Shown here piece by piece: positions 35,431-44,704 of a stretch of DNA of 64,000 nucleotides; the first letter of the stretch is position 1; each line of letters begins with the position of its first letter. Origin of the DNA: CAZSDP01 sp964605665 (GTDB lineage: Bacteria; Planctomycetota; UBA8108; UBA1146); the NCBI GenBank assembly GCA_964605665.1, contig CAZSDP010000017.1, positions 35,499 through 99,498 of the forward strand. Reading direction: 5' to 3'. The notes beneath the pieces were generated by a model. The model made no database searches and was not told the origin of the DNA. It saw nothing but the letters and a program-made list of their open reading frames with translations. A program made the translations under genes and the position numbers.

Positions 35431-38400
35431 TTATGACTTCCGCGAGTAACGAGACTCGAAGATCTTCCGGACTGTTTTTGTATGGTACTGCAGTTCCTCC
35501 AGAAGCATTTCTTGTGGCTCTATTCCCTCTTCGTCGAGGTATCCGATGCGCGTGGCAAGATCCCTGAGCGACTCCCCGTCGGTGCTCACGGTGCGCACGC
35601 TCGATCTCTGCAGCATTCCCAAGCGGTTTTCGACCAGACGGAAAAAGAGGTAGGCGGTCGAAAGACTCGCTTCTTCTGCTCCACTCAACAGACCCTTTTC
35701 TGCCAGAAGTTGAATCGCCGCCGCTGTATTCGGCTCCCAGAGGTCGGGAAGTTCACTCGAGTGAAGAATGATGAGAGATTGCACCAAGAACTCGATGTCG
35801 AGGATTCCACCTGGGCCTGCTTTGATCTGAAAATCGACAGGGGTCGCGGTTTCGAGACGACGTTCGTGCATTTCGAGTAGTTGATCGACGATCAGTTCTG
35901 ATGGGAGATCGCGGCCGAGGCTATTATGCGCAAACTCGATGATCGCCGCGGCGAGGTCAGGGTCCCCAGCCGCTGGTGAGCAGCGGGTGAGTGCTTGATG
36001 CTCCCAAAGTTGCGATTCGGGTCCCTTGAAATACTGACAGAATTCTCGGAAGGAGTGCACCAGAGCTCCGCCGGCACCTCGGGGACGTAATCGAAGATCA
36101 ACATGATAGAGCGGACCGCTTGATCCGGGGTTTCCGAGATCTGCGATGATCTTCTGAAGAACTTGAGTGTAGAACTCTCGCTCCCCAATCCCGCTATCAG
36201 TTTCTCCGCGCCCATCGTAAACGAGGATCTGATCGATGTCGGAAGCGTAGCCGATCTCATTACCCCCCAGCCGGCCGAGAGCGAGGATTGCATAGCGAGG
36301 AGGCGGTTCCCCCGCGATTGGGCGTAATTTTCCCCAGCGTTCTGAGACGCTCTGGACTGCGCGCTCGTCGAGGGCCCGAAGAGTCGCTCGTGCGATGGCA
36401 GAGAGTCGTCGCAGTACCCGGAGCAAGGGTAACTTGCCGCTGAGATCAAGAATTGCGACTTCTACCGTGTGTAGTGCCCGGAACTCGTGAAGGGCAGATC
36501 CAGTGTTTTCCGCCGAGACGCGGGCGAGTGTCTCTTTCAGCTCGTCATAGAGGCCTTCCTCTCCACACCTGGAGAGTGTTCGCAGTCGATCGATGATCTC
36601 ATCGAGAGTCCCTGGGTGATTGAGCAGTAGCTCAGATACAAATCGACTGCGGCCGAAGAGATCGACGAACAGGGTGCAGGTCTCCGGGTTTTCGGCGAGG
36701 AGTTGATAGAAGATCGCCGGCGCGCCGAGAGTTTCGACGCAGCTGGTGAACATCAGGGTCGCTTGATCGGGGTCCGGAGTCGCTGCAATGGCACTCAAGA
36801 GTTGCGGAAACAGGTGTGCGAGATAGTGGCGGGCCCGTGGAGAGCGTAGTTCTTTCCTCCGCGGATAGGCGAGTCTTCGCAGGAGCATGTAGGCTTTTTG
36901 GGGATCACGAAACCGAAGCGGGGCAAAGACCTCTTCGATCACTTCAGGGCGAGGTCGGAAGGCGAGAATGATGTGAACCTCGCCGATTCTCTCATTGCCC
37001 GGATCACGAAAGAGCTGATGGAAGAGTTGCTCGAGGATATCCCGAATAGGGCTTCTTCGGCGATCGAGCTCTCTGAGGAAACGATTCCAGTCCTCGAGTC
37101 CGATTGCGCGTGCGAGTGCTTCTTGGGCGTTGGCCTGATCGGGAAGCCGGAAACTCTGTTGGCGATGGCGCAACATCATGTGATGCTCGACTCTTCTCAG
37201 GAACCGATATCCTTCGAGAAGCAAAGCGGTTTCTGTTGCGGTAAGCGCTCCGATCCTCCCGAGTCGACGTAAAGCTTGAAACACGTTGCCACCGCGGATC
37301 GAGCGATACACCTGACCATGCAGAAGCTGTAAAAACTGCACGAGGTATTCAACATCGCGAATACCCCCCCAGCCGACCTTCAGTTCTTGCCGATCCTCAT
37401 CATCGCGGGCGGCGCTCGCCTCGAGGACACTCTTGTAGCCCTTTAGCTTGCGAATCTCGTCGAGATCGAAGGGCCGTTCATAAACGAAAGCTTCGATCTC
37501 CTCGACTAATCGCGCGAGTCCTTGAGTGTGGTCGACCACTGGTCTTGATCGGATGAAGACGATCCGTTCCCAGGTGTCCGCTCCACCCGGTCGATGAGGG
37601 GGCGGGGCTGCGACGTCTGCGATGTCAGGGTGGGGAGTTCTGAAGGCAGCTCGAGCTTGAGCGATCGAGGGGACTAGAGGTCCAGTGGGTCCACCTGGCC
37701 GCAGACGCAAGTCGGTTCGATACAGATGTGGAAGTCCACCATATCCAGCCAGGATCCTGAGCACTCCGCGAGCAACGGTCTCTGCCGCGGTGAGGTCTTC
37801 ATCGTTATCTCGGATGAAGAACAGATCGATGTCAGAGGAGTAATTCAATTCACAACCGCCCCACTTTCCCAAAGCGATGACGGCCATCGAACACGAATTT
37901 CCACCCGCGATTGCAAACGCAGCCTCGACGGTCCGGTCTGCAAGTGAAGTCAGTGCGCGTGCTGTCTCCTCCACGTCGAGATGGCCTTCAAGTTCCGCGA
38001 GGCAGATCCGGAGCATCTCTTTTAGATACCAGCGAGCAAGAGCTCGAGATCTCGGATGCAAGTCTCCTTCAGGGCAGGGGAAGGGAGGAATTGAGGTGGT
38101 CGCTCCAGCAGGAAAGTCGGGGTCTGCGAGTTCTTTCAGACAAGGCACCAAGAATTCAACAAATGGTTCGCCCGCTCCACACAACAGTGCGACTCGAGCT
38201 CGCACTGCTGTGTTGCGAAGAGATGAGGTCTCACCGAGGTCGGAAAGTTGCGAGGCGATCCGCTCGAGCCCGTTGAGAGCCAGACCCCGGTCCGCCGCGC
38301 CTTCGATCGAGTTGAGAAGCTCCTCTGCACTCGTCGAAAGCGATCCCAACTCATCGGAGAGATGCTGGGAATCATCGGTCTCGCGAAGATACGCGAGAAG

Positions 38401-38520
38401 CGACTGAACGTTATAGATTGCACGCTTATCAGGCTCGATGCCGTGCGAGGAGAGTGCAATCTGAATTTCCCGTAGCTCGGGTGGTGTCGGTGCTGATGCC
38501 ATGGGAGCGCATCTTGGCAT
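35431..38520 (-). CDS. glnE: Glutamine synthetase adenylyltransferase/deadenylase
   Basis: 1029 residues; ATG 38520 has AGAAGGG upstream. The fold is duplicated as in GlnE. The N-terminal nucleotidyltransferase (deadenylase, AR half) carries ALGKWGGCELNYSSDIDLFFI near residue 210. The C-terminal one (adenylylase, AT half) carries LALGRLGGNEIGYASDIDQI near 755. Each is followed by a helical bundle (GGIRDVEYLVQFLQ and GGILDIEFLVQSLI). Role: adenylylates and deadenylylates glutamine synthetase according to nitrogen status. Its neighbours deal with phosphate, with no other nitrogen gene in sight. Length (usually 940-980) is slightly above average. Confidence 0.96.
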   Translation of the reverse strand: MPRCAPMASAPTPPELREIQIALSSHGIEPDKRAIYNVQSLLAYLRETDDSQHLSDELGSLSTSAEELLNSIEGAADRGLALNGLERIASQLSDLGETSSLRNTAVRARVALLCGAGEPFVEFLVPCLKELADPDFPAGATTSIPPFPCPEGDLHPRSRALARWYLKEMLRICLAELEGHLDVEETARALTSLADRTVEAAFAIAGGNSCSMAVIALGKWGGCELNYSSDIDLFFIRDNDEDLTAAETVARGVLRILAGYGGLPHLYRTDLRLRPGGPTGPLVPSIAQARAAFRTPHPDIADVAAPPPHRPGGADTWERIVFIRSRPVVDHTQGLARLVEEIEAFVYERPFDLDEIRKLKGYKSVLEASAARDDEDRQELKVGWGGIRDVEYLVQFLQLLHGQVYRSIRGGNVFQALRRLGRIGALTATETALLLEGYRFLRRVEHHMMLRHRQQSFRLPDQANAQEALARAIGLEDWNRFLRELDRRRSPIRDILEQLFHQLFRDPGNERIGEVHIILAFRPRPEVIEEVFAPLRFRDPQKAYMLLRRLAYPRRKELRSPRARHYLAHLFPQLLSAIAATPDPDQATLMFTSCVETLGAPAIFYQLLAENPETCTLFVDLFGRSRFVSELLLNHPGTLDEIIDRLRTLSRCGEEGLYDELKETLARVSAENTGSALHEFRALHTVEVAILDLSGKLPLLRVLRRLSAIARATLRALDERAVQSVSERWGKLRPIAGEPPPRYAILALGRLGGNEIGYASDIDQILVYDGRGETDSGIGEREFYTQVLQKIIADLGNPGSSGPLYHVDLRLRPRGAGGALVHSFREFCQYFKGPESQLWEHQALTRCSPAAGDPDLAAAIIEFAHNSLGRDLPSELIVDQLLEMHERRLETATPVDFQIKAGPGGILDIEFLVQSLIILHSSELPDLWEPNTAAAIQLLAEKGLLSGAEEASLSTAYLFFRLVENRLGMLQRSSVRTVSTDGESLRDLATRIGYLDEEGIEPQEMLLEELQYHTKTVRKIFESRYSRKS

Positions 38521-38566
38521 GCCGCCCTTCTGATGTCATGTCTCGGTGCAGGAAGTATGGCCTTTC

Positions 38567-40414
38567 CTAGCATCCTGGTCCGTTGGAACAGGGGATCGGG
38601 TCTCGGTCTAGTCCACGATCGACACCACATTTGTCGTGGGGAGGCGGCGGAAGTGGTGCTGAGAGAAATAGGTGTTCAAGCAGCGAGATTGGATCACTCA
38701 AGTCGACAATCCCGTCTCCATTTGCATCGCGGGCTGCGAGACATCCCGCAGGTTGCGGAGAGACGAGCCACAGAATTGGATCTGCGAGGGTGATCGCGCC
38801 ATCCCCATCGAGATCGCCTCGTCGAAATGTGCAGCGATCGATGACCCCATCTCCATCGAGATCGAGATGGGGATATAGCAAGAGAGCGCAGCGATCTTCG
38901 AGGCCATCTCCATCGCAGTCCGATCGAGAAAGTGCGAGGAGGTAGACTTCCACCGCACCAGCACTGCAACCAAATCCCCCACCACAACCAACGGCGTCCC
39001 GGGGGGCTCCCACAAGTAAGAAACCGTCTCCCGACGCGATCGATCGACCGAACTCACTTCCCGAACTCGCTGGTCTAGGGAGATATGTGAACACTTCCTG
39101 ACCTTCAGTCGGGGGTCGGTCCACCGGCCAAGAGAAGAAGGTGATCGATCCTGCAAATGGAGCTCCGGCGCTGTCTGAAGGAGATCCGACGATCCAACCT
39201 CTCGTTCGATCCTGGCGGGGGGCATCGCCATGAATCGCGAGTGCACCTCCAAACCCCAATGCAACGGTAGGAGTTCTTCGCCGCACGGTGCGGTTGGTAA
39301 AGATGATCGGAACCAACCCACCGTCGCTAGGCGAGTTTAAGTTTGCGAGTTGCAGTCCTTTGACGAAGGAAACAGCTCCGGCTCCGTTGACGAGTGAAGG
39401 GTGGTCTTGGTCGTGGTGCGGAGCGCCGATGGCGAGATCGTCGCCGATGAAACAGAGAGTCGAGCCAAACCCGTCGTCGGTCTTTCCATCGGTTTGGGCA
39501 ATCGTGCAGATCGCGGTATAGCGAGTTCCGGTGGGACCATCGGTGAGTCGATAGATTGTGGTGGTCCCCGACTCGCTTTCCGCCCCGGCTCCTCGAGGAG
39601 CGCCAACGGCGAGGATCTTCCCTGCATGGGCAAAAGACTCTCCGAATCCGGTTTCGAGCACTCCGTCCGGCGGGAGTATCGCCTGTTCCGCAATCCAACC
39701 TTGGGCAGATTGCCGGAAGGTGAAAATCGCGCCTTGAGGAGAGTTGGGAGATATCGAGGTTGGATCATGAAGCGGGGCTGCGAGGAGAGCTCGGTTCTTT
39801 TGGAGTGCTACGGCGAAGCCGGTCCAAGCGCTGTCACTCGCGGTGCTCGATTCGATGCTTGCCAAAGGGATTTCATTGTCGAGCTCAAAGAGCCACGCGC
39901 GTCCCGAACGTCCTTCCAAAGGAGATCCGACCAGCAATCGCCCACCATCGATCGCGAGCGAAGCGCCAAACTGCGATTGAGGAGCACCCCTTAGGATGTG
40001 ATCGATCACCGCAGAGCCGAGGTCCTGATCGACCGAGCCGATCCACACTTCCGATCGACCTGGAACACCGATGGCAAAACGCGTTCCTTCTGCGACCACG
40101 GCATGCCCCAGCCGATCTCCCGGAGAGGTGCCTTGAAAGCGTGCGATGGGACAGAGGTCGATGGAGTGAGCACTAACGACCGAGGGAAGAGATAGAAGTA
40201 GAACGAGAGCGATTGACGAAAAGTTCTTGAGGGTCGTCAGCATGACAGAAGAGAACGATCGAGCTGTCGTTGGTGACAGAAGCTGTTGCAATCGCGTGTG
40301 CCGAGAGTACGCGGGTGGAACCAGTTTGATGAGAGCTAGCTTGCGCTGACTTGGGACGTGAATCGCTGTGCTTCGTAAGGCGACGTGAGAAGACGCGTCT
40401 TGCGCCGAAGACAT
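38567..40414 (-). CDS. Secreted FG-GAP/integrin-like repeat protein with C-terminal calcium loops
   Basis: 615 residues from ATG 40414, which has a perfect AAAGGAGG 4 nt upstream. About 57 residues then precede a clear signal peptide (LKNFSSIALVLLLSLPSVVSA); a second ATG at 40244 would begin right at that signal but has no ribosome site. The body has about seven FG-GAP-like units: GDRLGHAVVAEGTRFAIGVP, SQFGASLAIDGGRLLVGSP, GFGESFAHAGKILAVGAP and similar. The C-terminal 110 residues hold calcium loops DLDGDGVIDRC, DLDGDGAITLADP and DANGDGIVDLSDP, then a Pro/Cys tail. Same tail type as three other genes here. Likely a cell-surface or secreted protein; ligand unknown. Confidence 0.88.
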   Translation of the reverse strand: MSSAQDASSHVALRSTAIHVPSQRKLALIKLVPPAYSRHTRLQQLLSPTTARSFSSVMLTTLKNFSSIALVLLLSLPSVVSAHSIDLCPIARFQGTSPGDRLGHAVVAEGTRFAIGVPGRSEVWIGSVDQDLGSAVIDHILRGAPQSQFGASLAIDGGRLLVGSPLEGRSGRAWLFELDNEIPLASIESSTASDSAWTGFAVALQKNRALLAAPLHDPTSISPNSPQGAIFTFRQSAQGWIAEQAILPPDGVLETGFGESFAHAGKILAVGAPRGAGAESESGTTTIYRLTDGPTGTRYTAICTIAQTDGKTDDGFGSTLCFIGDDLAIGAPHHDQDHPSLVNGAGAVSFVKGLQLANLNSPSDGGLVPIIFTNRTVRRRTPTVALGFGGALAIHGDAPRQDRTRGWIVGSPSDSAGAPFAGSITFFSWPVDRPPTEGQEVFTYLPRPASSGSEFGRSIASGDGFLLVGAPRDAVGCGGGFGCSAGAVEVYLLALSRSDCDGDGLEDRCALLLYPHLDLDGDGVIDRCTFRRGDLDGDGAITLADPILWLVSPQPAGCLAARDANGDGIVDLSDPISLLEHLFLSAPLPPPPHDKCGVDRGLDRDPIPCSNGPGC

Positions 40415-40432
40415 CGGTCCTCCTTTCGGAGG
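40412..40432 (-). promoter_or_regulatory. Ribosome site held in a GAAA-tetraloop hairpin
   Basis: On the minus strand CCTCC-GAAA-GGAGG (40432-40419) forms a 5-bp stem closed by a GNRA tetraloop, and its 3' arm is the ribosome-binding site of the ATG at 40414. Folding would hide the site, so translation could depend on temperature or a protein. Confidence 0.4.
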
Positions 40433-40625
40433 GATCGCTCTTCGAAGGGAAAGACGCAGCCGACAGCATGAACCCGCGGCGAAATTCGATCGGTCTTCAA
40501 GTTGTCGACGGTGATGTACGCACACTTCATTTCAAATCGCTGACCGATTTCGGAAGCGGACGTTGAAGGATGAATTTGGACCGACTTGTCTTGAATCCGG
40601 TCCCTATCGGATGAAGACGGAGTGG

Positions 40626-41384
40626 TTAGACCTCTTCGCCCCATACCCTGAGATCGCTCAACGCGGTTGAAGATGCGAGATATCCCGTCGGCTCTTCAAG
40701 TGCGATGGAGCAGATAATGGTCAGAGTCTCCGTGAGCTGCGAAAAGTCGGGCTCTATTCCTCGTGACCGAGCGATGGGGGCAACATAGCCCCACATATGC
40801 TGGATAGAGTTCCGCATCCGACCAGCTGGAGGCGGAGTGCGAAGATCGGTCACCAATTCGAGGAGAAGTTCTTGTTCAGTCAGTGAACTGGTTTTGTGTC
40901 CGAGGCGTGCGCCGATGCTTTTTCCTCGAGCTGGGTCACGGGCCATCGTGGAGTATTTGTGTTGAGCCCACAGGGTGGTGAGTTGCTGAGGAGCCGGGAT
41001 ACGGCTCTCTGCTTCTCGATTTTGCAACGCTTGGAGATCGTGGGTAACCATGTCTGCGTTAAGTTGCGGCCAACACACCTCGATTGTGGAATCGGACTCT
41101 CCGATACCGATCGCTTGAGAAGCGTCTTCTTCAGCCGATTCGAGCTGAGATTCGAGGCTCAATCCCCGGAGATGAAGCTCGGCAATGACCTGCTTTCGAA
41201 AGATATTCAGAGCGTGAGGAAACTCTGGCCAAGGTTCAGGAGGTGAAAGTGTGAGGCGATGCAGCTGCAACAGTTCTTCCCCGGTGAGGTAGCCTGGAGA
41301 AAGGGAGAAGAGCGCTGATTCAATTACCGACCCGGCCAAGGGCGACCTCCAAGAAGTGTGGAAGAGTGGGCTGACAACGGTCAC
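40626..41384 (-). CDS. Unknown protein, possibly DUF1722 (YbgA)-like
   Basis: 252 residues, GTG start at 41384 with a poor ribosome site. No signal peptide or membrane segment. The second half has a pattern like DUF1722: LTTLWAQHKYSTMARDPARG, IGARLG, and MRNSIQHMWGYVAPI (the family shows an HK, a glycine turn, then N-x-x-x-H-x-x-GY). The first half, with PWPEFPHALNIFRKQVI, is not recognised. DUF1722 proteins occur alone or fused to photolyase-linked domains, and their role is unclear. Assignment tentative; the reading frame itself looks real because of length and composition. Confidence 0.6.
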   Translation of the reverse strand: MTVVSPLFHTSWRSPLAGSVIESALFSLSPGYLTGEELLQLHRLTLSPPEPWPEFPHALNIFRKQVIAELHLRGLSLESQLESAEEDASQAIGIGESDSTIEVCWPQLNADMVTHDLQALQNREAESRIPAPQQLTTLWAQHKYSTMARDPARGKSIGARLGHKTSSLTEQELLLELVTDLRTPPPAGRMRNSIQHMWGYVAPIARSRGIEPDFSQLTETLTIICSIALEEPTGYLASSTALSDLRVWGEEV

Positions 41385-41910
41385 CTTCGATGAGAAAGCT
41401 ACGCTTCGAGCTGGCGGTTAGCAAGAGCCGAGACCCTCGATGAGAATTTTCGCTGCCCTTATGAGAGTGTCTCTCTGTTGTCACTTTATCTACCGAGGGC
41501 TCTCGCTGATGGAGTGTGTGATCAACGCTTTATCGTCTCTCCTCGGCTTCACAATTGTGTTCGATGTATTGACAGTTGCTGGTCTGCCCATCGTTGGGTG
41601 TCCGAAACTCCCTTGATGGTGTTGGATTCAGCTGATTCTTGCGCGCACTCTTCTCTGCGAACTTAACAGCGCGCGGTTAGCACACCTTCATTAGCAGTGC
41701 AGGCTTCGTTCTGTAAACGGAAACTTGCCCAAGTATTTAGTCCCGGTGGTTCTCTCGCTTCGAGCGGTTCTGGAATCGGCAGTGATCACCTGTATTATAA
41801 AGGATAGATGTTGAGTTCGTGTGTTTCGTCCGCGCCGCAACGGACGCTTTGCTCGTGGGCTTATCGCCACGTGAGCCCAGTCGTCAGTACGTAGCGAAGG
41901 GGAGACGACA
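41385..41910. other. Intergenic stretch, 526 bp, nothing recognised
   Basis: Separates the DUF1722-like gene (minus) from the secreted cohesin-like gene (plus). A 62-codon open frame at 41478-41666 has no ribosome site and many Cys/Ser codons in no pattern, so it is not called. An AT-rich segment around 41792-41815 (tgtattataaagg) offers a -10-like tattat for the downstream gene. Confidence 0.5.
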
Positions 41911-42789
41911 ATGCTGAGTTGCGTCGCAGTTTATTGCGGAAGAGTGCAGAGAGCAGTTCAACACCTCGCGCTCGAAAGAGGGAAGCAGCTATATCTCTTT
42001 GGCGTACTTTTGTTCTTGAATCCCGTTGCGGTGGCTCAATCGGTATATAGCCTCTCAGCATCTGATGAGATGGGATCGATCGGCAGTTCAGTCGAGGTGT
42101 CGGTCAATATCGACTCGTCTCAAGGTGTTGATGTCTGGGGATTGTCTTTAGGCATCTGCTCCGACCCTTCGATCGCAACTCCGATTTCGGTCGTTCCTGG
42201 TGCTGCCACCCTTGCCGTCAACAATGGGAGTTTTCCGAACTATTTGAGCTTCAACGCTGGACCAGATGGTGTCTCCGGAGGGCTCGCTTTCGACTTCACC
42301 GGCGTCAATGTTCTGACTCCCGGAGTGGACCAAGAGCTGCTCGTCGTCATCTACGGGGTGAGCCAAGGAGCCACTGCTGGGTTGACGACGTCGCTGGAAT
42401 TCTGCACGAGTTTGGGAGCGCCTCCTGTGGAACTGATTATCGCAGAGCAGGGAGGCGTTGCTGTCGTCCCCCTCGTAAACGCGGGATCGATCACTGCAGT
42501 TGCCGCACCACCGGCAGAATTCATCCGTGGTGACGTGAATGAAGACGGAGTTGTTTCTGTTTCCGATGCGGTGCGTCTGTTCGAGGAGCTCTTTGTCGGG
42601 GTTGCAGGTGGGGAATGCAGTCGTGCCGGAGATGTCAATCACGATCATCAACGAGATCTCGGCGATGTGATTTTCTTACTCGGGGCCATCCTCTTGCCGA
42701 CGCAGACAATTGATCCACCGTTCCCCAATTGTGGATTCGGTGGTGGGATGAGTCCCTTGCCATGTACTTCTGTACCAGTCTGCCCTTGA
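41911..42789 (+). CDS. Secreted protein with cohesin-like domain and dockerin-like calcium loops
   Basis: 292 residues; ATG 41911 has AAGGGGAGA upstream. A long basic n-region precedes the signal helix LFGVLLFLNPVAVAQ (cleavage near residue 43). Residues 45-200 form a beta-rich domain of cohesin type: VEVSVNIDSSQGVDVWGLSLGIC, DFTGVNVLTPGVDQELLVVIY. Residues 208-270 contain two calcium loops, DVNEDGVVSVSDAVRL and DVNHDHQRDLGDVIFL, as in dockerin. It ends with a tail FPNCGFGGG…CP. The 49074 gene has the same N- and C-terminal parts, and the adjacent 42875 gene has three N-terminal copies. Probably exported and surface-linked; ligand unknown. Confidence 0.85.
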   Translation: MLSCVAVYCGRVQRAVQHLALERGKQLYLFGVLLFLNPVAVAQSVYSLSASDEMGSIGSSVEVSVNIDSSQGVDVWGLSLGICSDPSIATPISVVPGAATLAVNNGSFPNYLSFNAGPDGVSGGLAFDFTGVNVLTPGVDQELLVVIYGVSQGATAGLTTSLEFCTSLGAPPVELIIAEQGGVAVVPLVNAGSITAVAAPPAEFIRGDVNEDGVVSVSDAVRLFEELFVGVAGGECSRAGDVNHDHQRDLGDVIFLLGAILLPTQTIDPPFPNCGFGGGMSPLPCTSVPVCP

Positions 42790-42874
42790 AGATGTTGGTC
42801 CTTCTTCACTTTGCTTTGAACTCACACCATGAACGTCTTGTAGAACCGGATGAAATCGAAGTAAGAGGAATCTA

Positions 42875-44704
42875 GTGAAAGTTGTCTCCGATCTTCATCC
42901 TCGACAGAAGGGTTCCGCGCTCGTGAAAGCATGTCGATCACCTCTAGGCCAGGCTCCGAGCATTCTTGTGGCGTTGTTATTGAGTGCCGTGTCGACTTCA
43001 GGTCCAGCCTCAGCGCAAGACTTCGTCTTTTCAGCCCCCGACTTAGTGATCGAGTCAGGAGCGACCTTCCGCACCGAGCTCTTTCTCGATTCGAGCCAAG
43101 CCGCGATTCCCGTGAATGGTTGTTCGGTGACGGCCTGCTGGGACGCGAGTCTGATCGGCTTCGTGAGTGCTGATCCAGGATCGGATCTCGTGGAGTTTGC
43201 CGGTGTCTTGGGTTTGAGTTTCTTCGCCGTGACGAATCTAGCGGATGCCGTCAATGTTTCCTGGTTGCTCGACACTGAGAGCGTTGTCACCCTCCCGCCC
43301 GTTTCAGGATTCGCGATGGTCGACCTTGAACTCTTCGCTCTCGGCCCGCCTGGTTTGAGTTCCTCGATCGATTTTTGTGCTCCTATCAATCTCCCGAACA
43401 ATGTGGTAGTGGATCCTGAGAACCTCACCTATGTGCCGATTTTCGAGTCGGGGGAGGTGTTTCTCAATGATCAGAATGTGAACTATCGAATCGTGGTGCC
43501 CTCCCGGGTGAGTGGCGGCGAGTTGCTCCAAGCCAAGGTTTTGCTGGATGCGGGTGAGGTGGTGACCGGATTCAGATTCGGGTTGGAGTTCGATCAATCT
43601 TTGTGTGCCGTTATCGCAATTGAAGTTGGTGCTGAGCTCGCTTTGACGCGAGGCGGCGCAGGTCCAGAGCAGTTCATCGTCGATCTCGATCCCGCATTCG
43701 GTGACGGGTTGACTTGTGTTTGCGAGATCGACACCGTCGCCCCATTCGAGTTTCTACCTCCTGGTACGAGTGAGCTCTGTGATTTTACGATCGAAGTTAC
43801 GGCTCCTTCTTCCACCACATGTGAGTTTGTGGACCTTCGATTTACGGATCTCTTGGGAACGCCAAATGTTCCTCTGGAAGTTGACTTCATCAATGGCACC
43901 GACTTCGCGGGGCACATCGCCGATTCGCTCGCGATAGCCCCTGCCCCCTTTGATCCCCCGAGTGGCGGTATTTTGCTCGAGATGGGAAGTGGAGGTGGAG
44001 AGCTTGGAACAGAGGTCTTGATACCGGTTCACTTGGACAGCGACGTGGAAGTGCAAGCGTTCTCTTTTGGTGTCACGCACTCGTCTGCTGAGTTTGAGCT
44101 GCGCTCCTTTGAGCCAGGCGCGGCGCTATTGGCCCATGACTGTAGTTCCGGCCCCGACTTCTTTGACTTTCACATTGCATCGGATGGGCAAGCGGGAGCA
44201 GTGATCGCCATATTGTCACTCGATCTCGGTTCAGTTCCGGTGCCACTCGAGGTTGGCCGTGGAATAGAGATTGTTCGATGTCGCTTTGCCCTTCCCGATA
44301 TGGCGGGCGAGGAAAGTTCCGAGATCGAGTTCACTGGAGAATATGGTTCGCCGCCGGTCGCGATAGAAGTTACGGCAGAGTCTCTACCATTTCTGCCTGA
44401 TACCAGTCCTGGTCGAGTGTATGTGGCGCGTCCGTTTGTCCGCGCGGAATGCAATGGGGACGGAACTGTGAACATCGCAGATGCCATCACCTTGCTCGAT
44501 AGCCTATTCCCAAGTTCGGGAGAACCGGGGGAACTTTTCTGTTCCGATGCTTGTGATAGCAATGATGACGGAACGATCAATATCGGAGACGCGATCTCGA
44601 TCTTACTATCTCTCTTCGGCCCATTGACCTTGCCTGGCCCGACGACTTGCGGCCCTGACTTGGTCGATGATGACTTCGGTTGTTTGATGAGTAGCTGTCC
44701 GTAA
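42875..44704 (+). CDS. Secreted protein with three cohesin-like domains and dockerin-like loops
   Basis: 609 residues, GTG 42875 with AAGAGGAA 6 nt upstream. Signal peptide ILVALLLSAVSTSGPASAQ ends near residue 49. Three related beta-sandwich units follow: about 50-200 (ESGATFRTELFLDSSQ), 205-355 (SGGELLQAKVLLDAGEVVTG) and 365-525 (LGTEVLIPVHLDSDVEVQAF). Then two calcium loops: ECNGDGTVNIADAITL and DSNDDGTINIGDAISI. The tail has the Cys pattern TCGPD…FGC…CP. Same family as its upstream neighbour, 85 bp away, probably the same transcript or a duplicated gene. I infer a cell-surface assembly role; no catalytic motif is seen. Confidence 0.85.
   Translation: MKVVSDLHPRQKGSALVKACRSPLGQAPSILVALLLSAVSTSGPASAQDFVFSAPDLVIESGATFRTELFLDSSQAAIPVNGCSVTACWDASLIGFVSADPGSDLVEFAGVLGLSFFAVTNLADAVNVSWLLDTESVVTLPPVSGFAMVDLELFALGPPGLSSSIDFCAPINLPNNVVVDPENLTYVPIFESGEVFLNDQNVNYRIVVPSRVSGGELLQAKVLLDAGEVVTGFRFGLEFDQSLCAVIAIEVGAELALTRGGAGPEQFIVDLDPAFGDGLTCVCEIDTVAPFEFLPPGTSELCDFTIEVTAPSSTTCEFVDLRFTDLLGTPNVPLEVDFINGTDFAGHIADSLAIAPAPFDPPSGGILLEMGSGGGELGTEVLIPVHLDSDVEVQAFSFGVTHSSAEFELRSFEPGAALLAHDCSSGPDFFDFHIASDGQAGAVIAILSLDLGSVPVPLEVGRGIEIVRCRFALPDMAGEESSEIEFTGEYGSPPVAIEVTAESLPFLPDTSPGRVYVARPFVRAECNGDGTVNIADAITLLDSLFPSSGEPGELFCSDACDSNDDGTINIGDAISILLSLFGPLTLPGPTTCGPDLVDDDFGCLMSSCP

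Noticed and set aside
38887..40195. Several long plus-strand frames opposite the FG-GAP gene
   Set aside because: Arg/Ser-rich readings of the complementary strand of repeats; the minus frame carries signal peptide, repeats and calcium loops.
41478..41666. Small Cys-containing peptide gene
   Set aside because: No ribosome site, no signal and no composition bias; consistent with chance.
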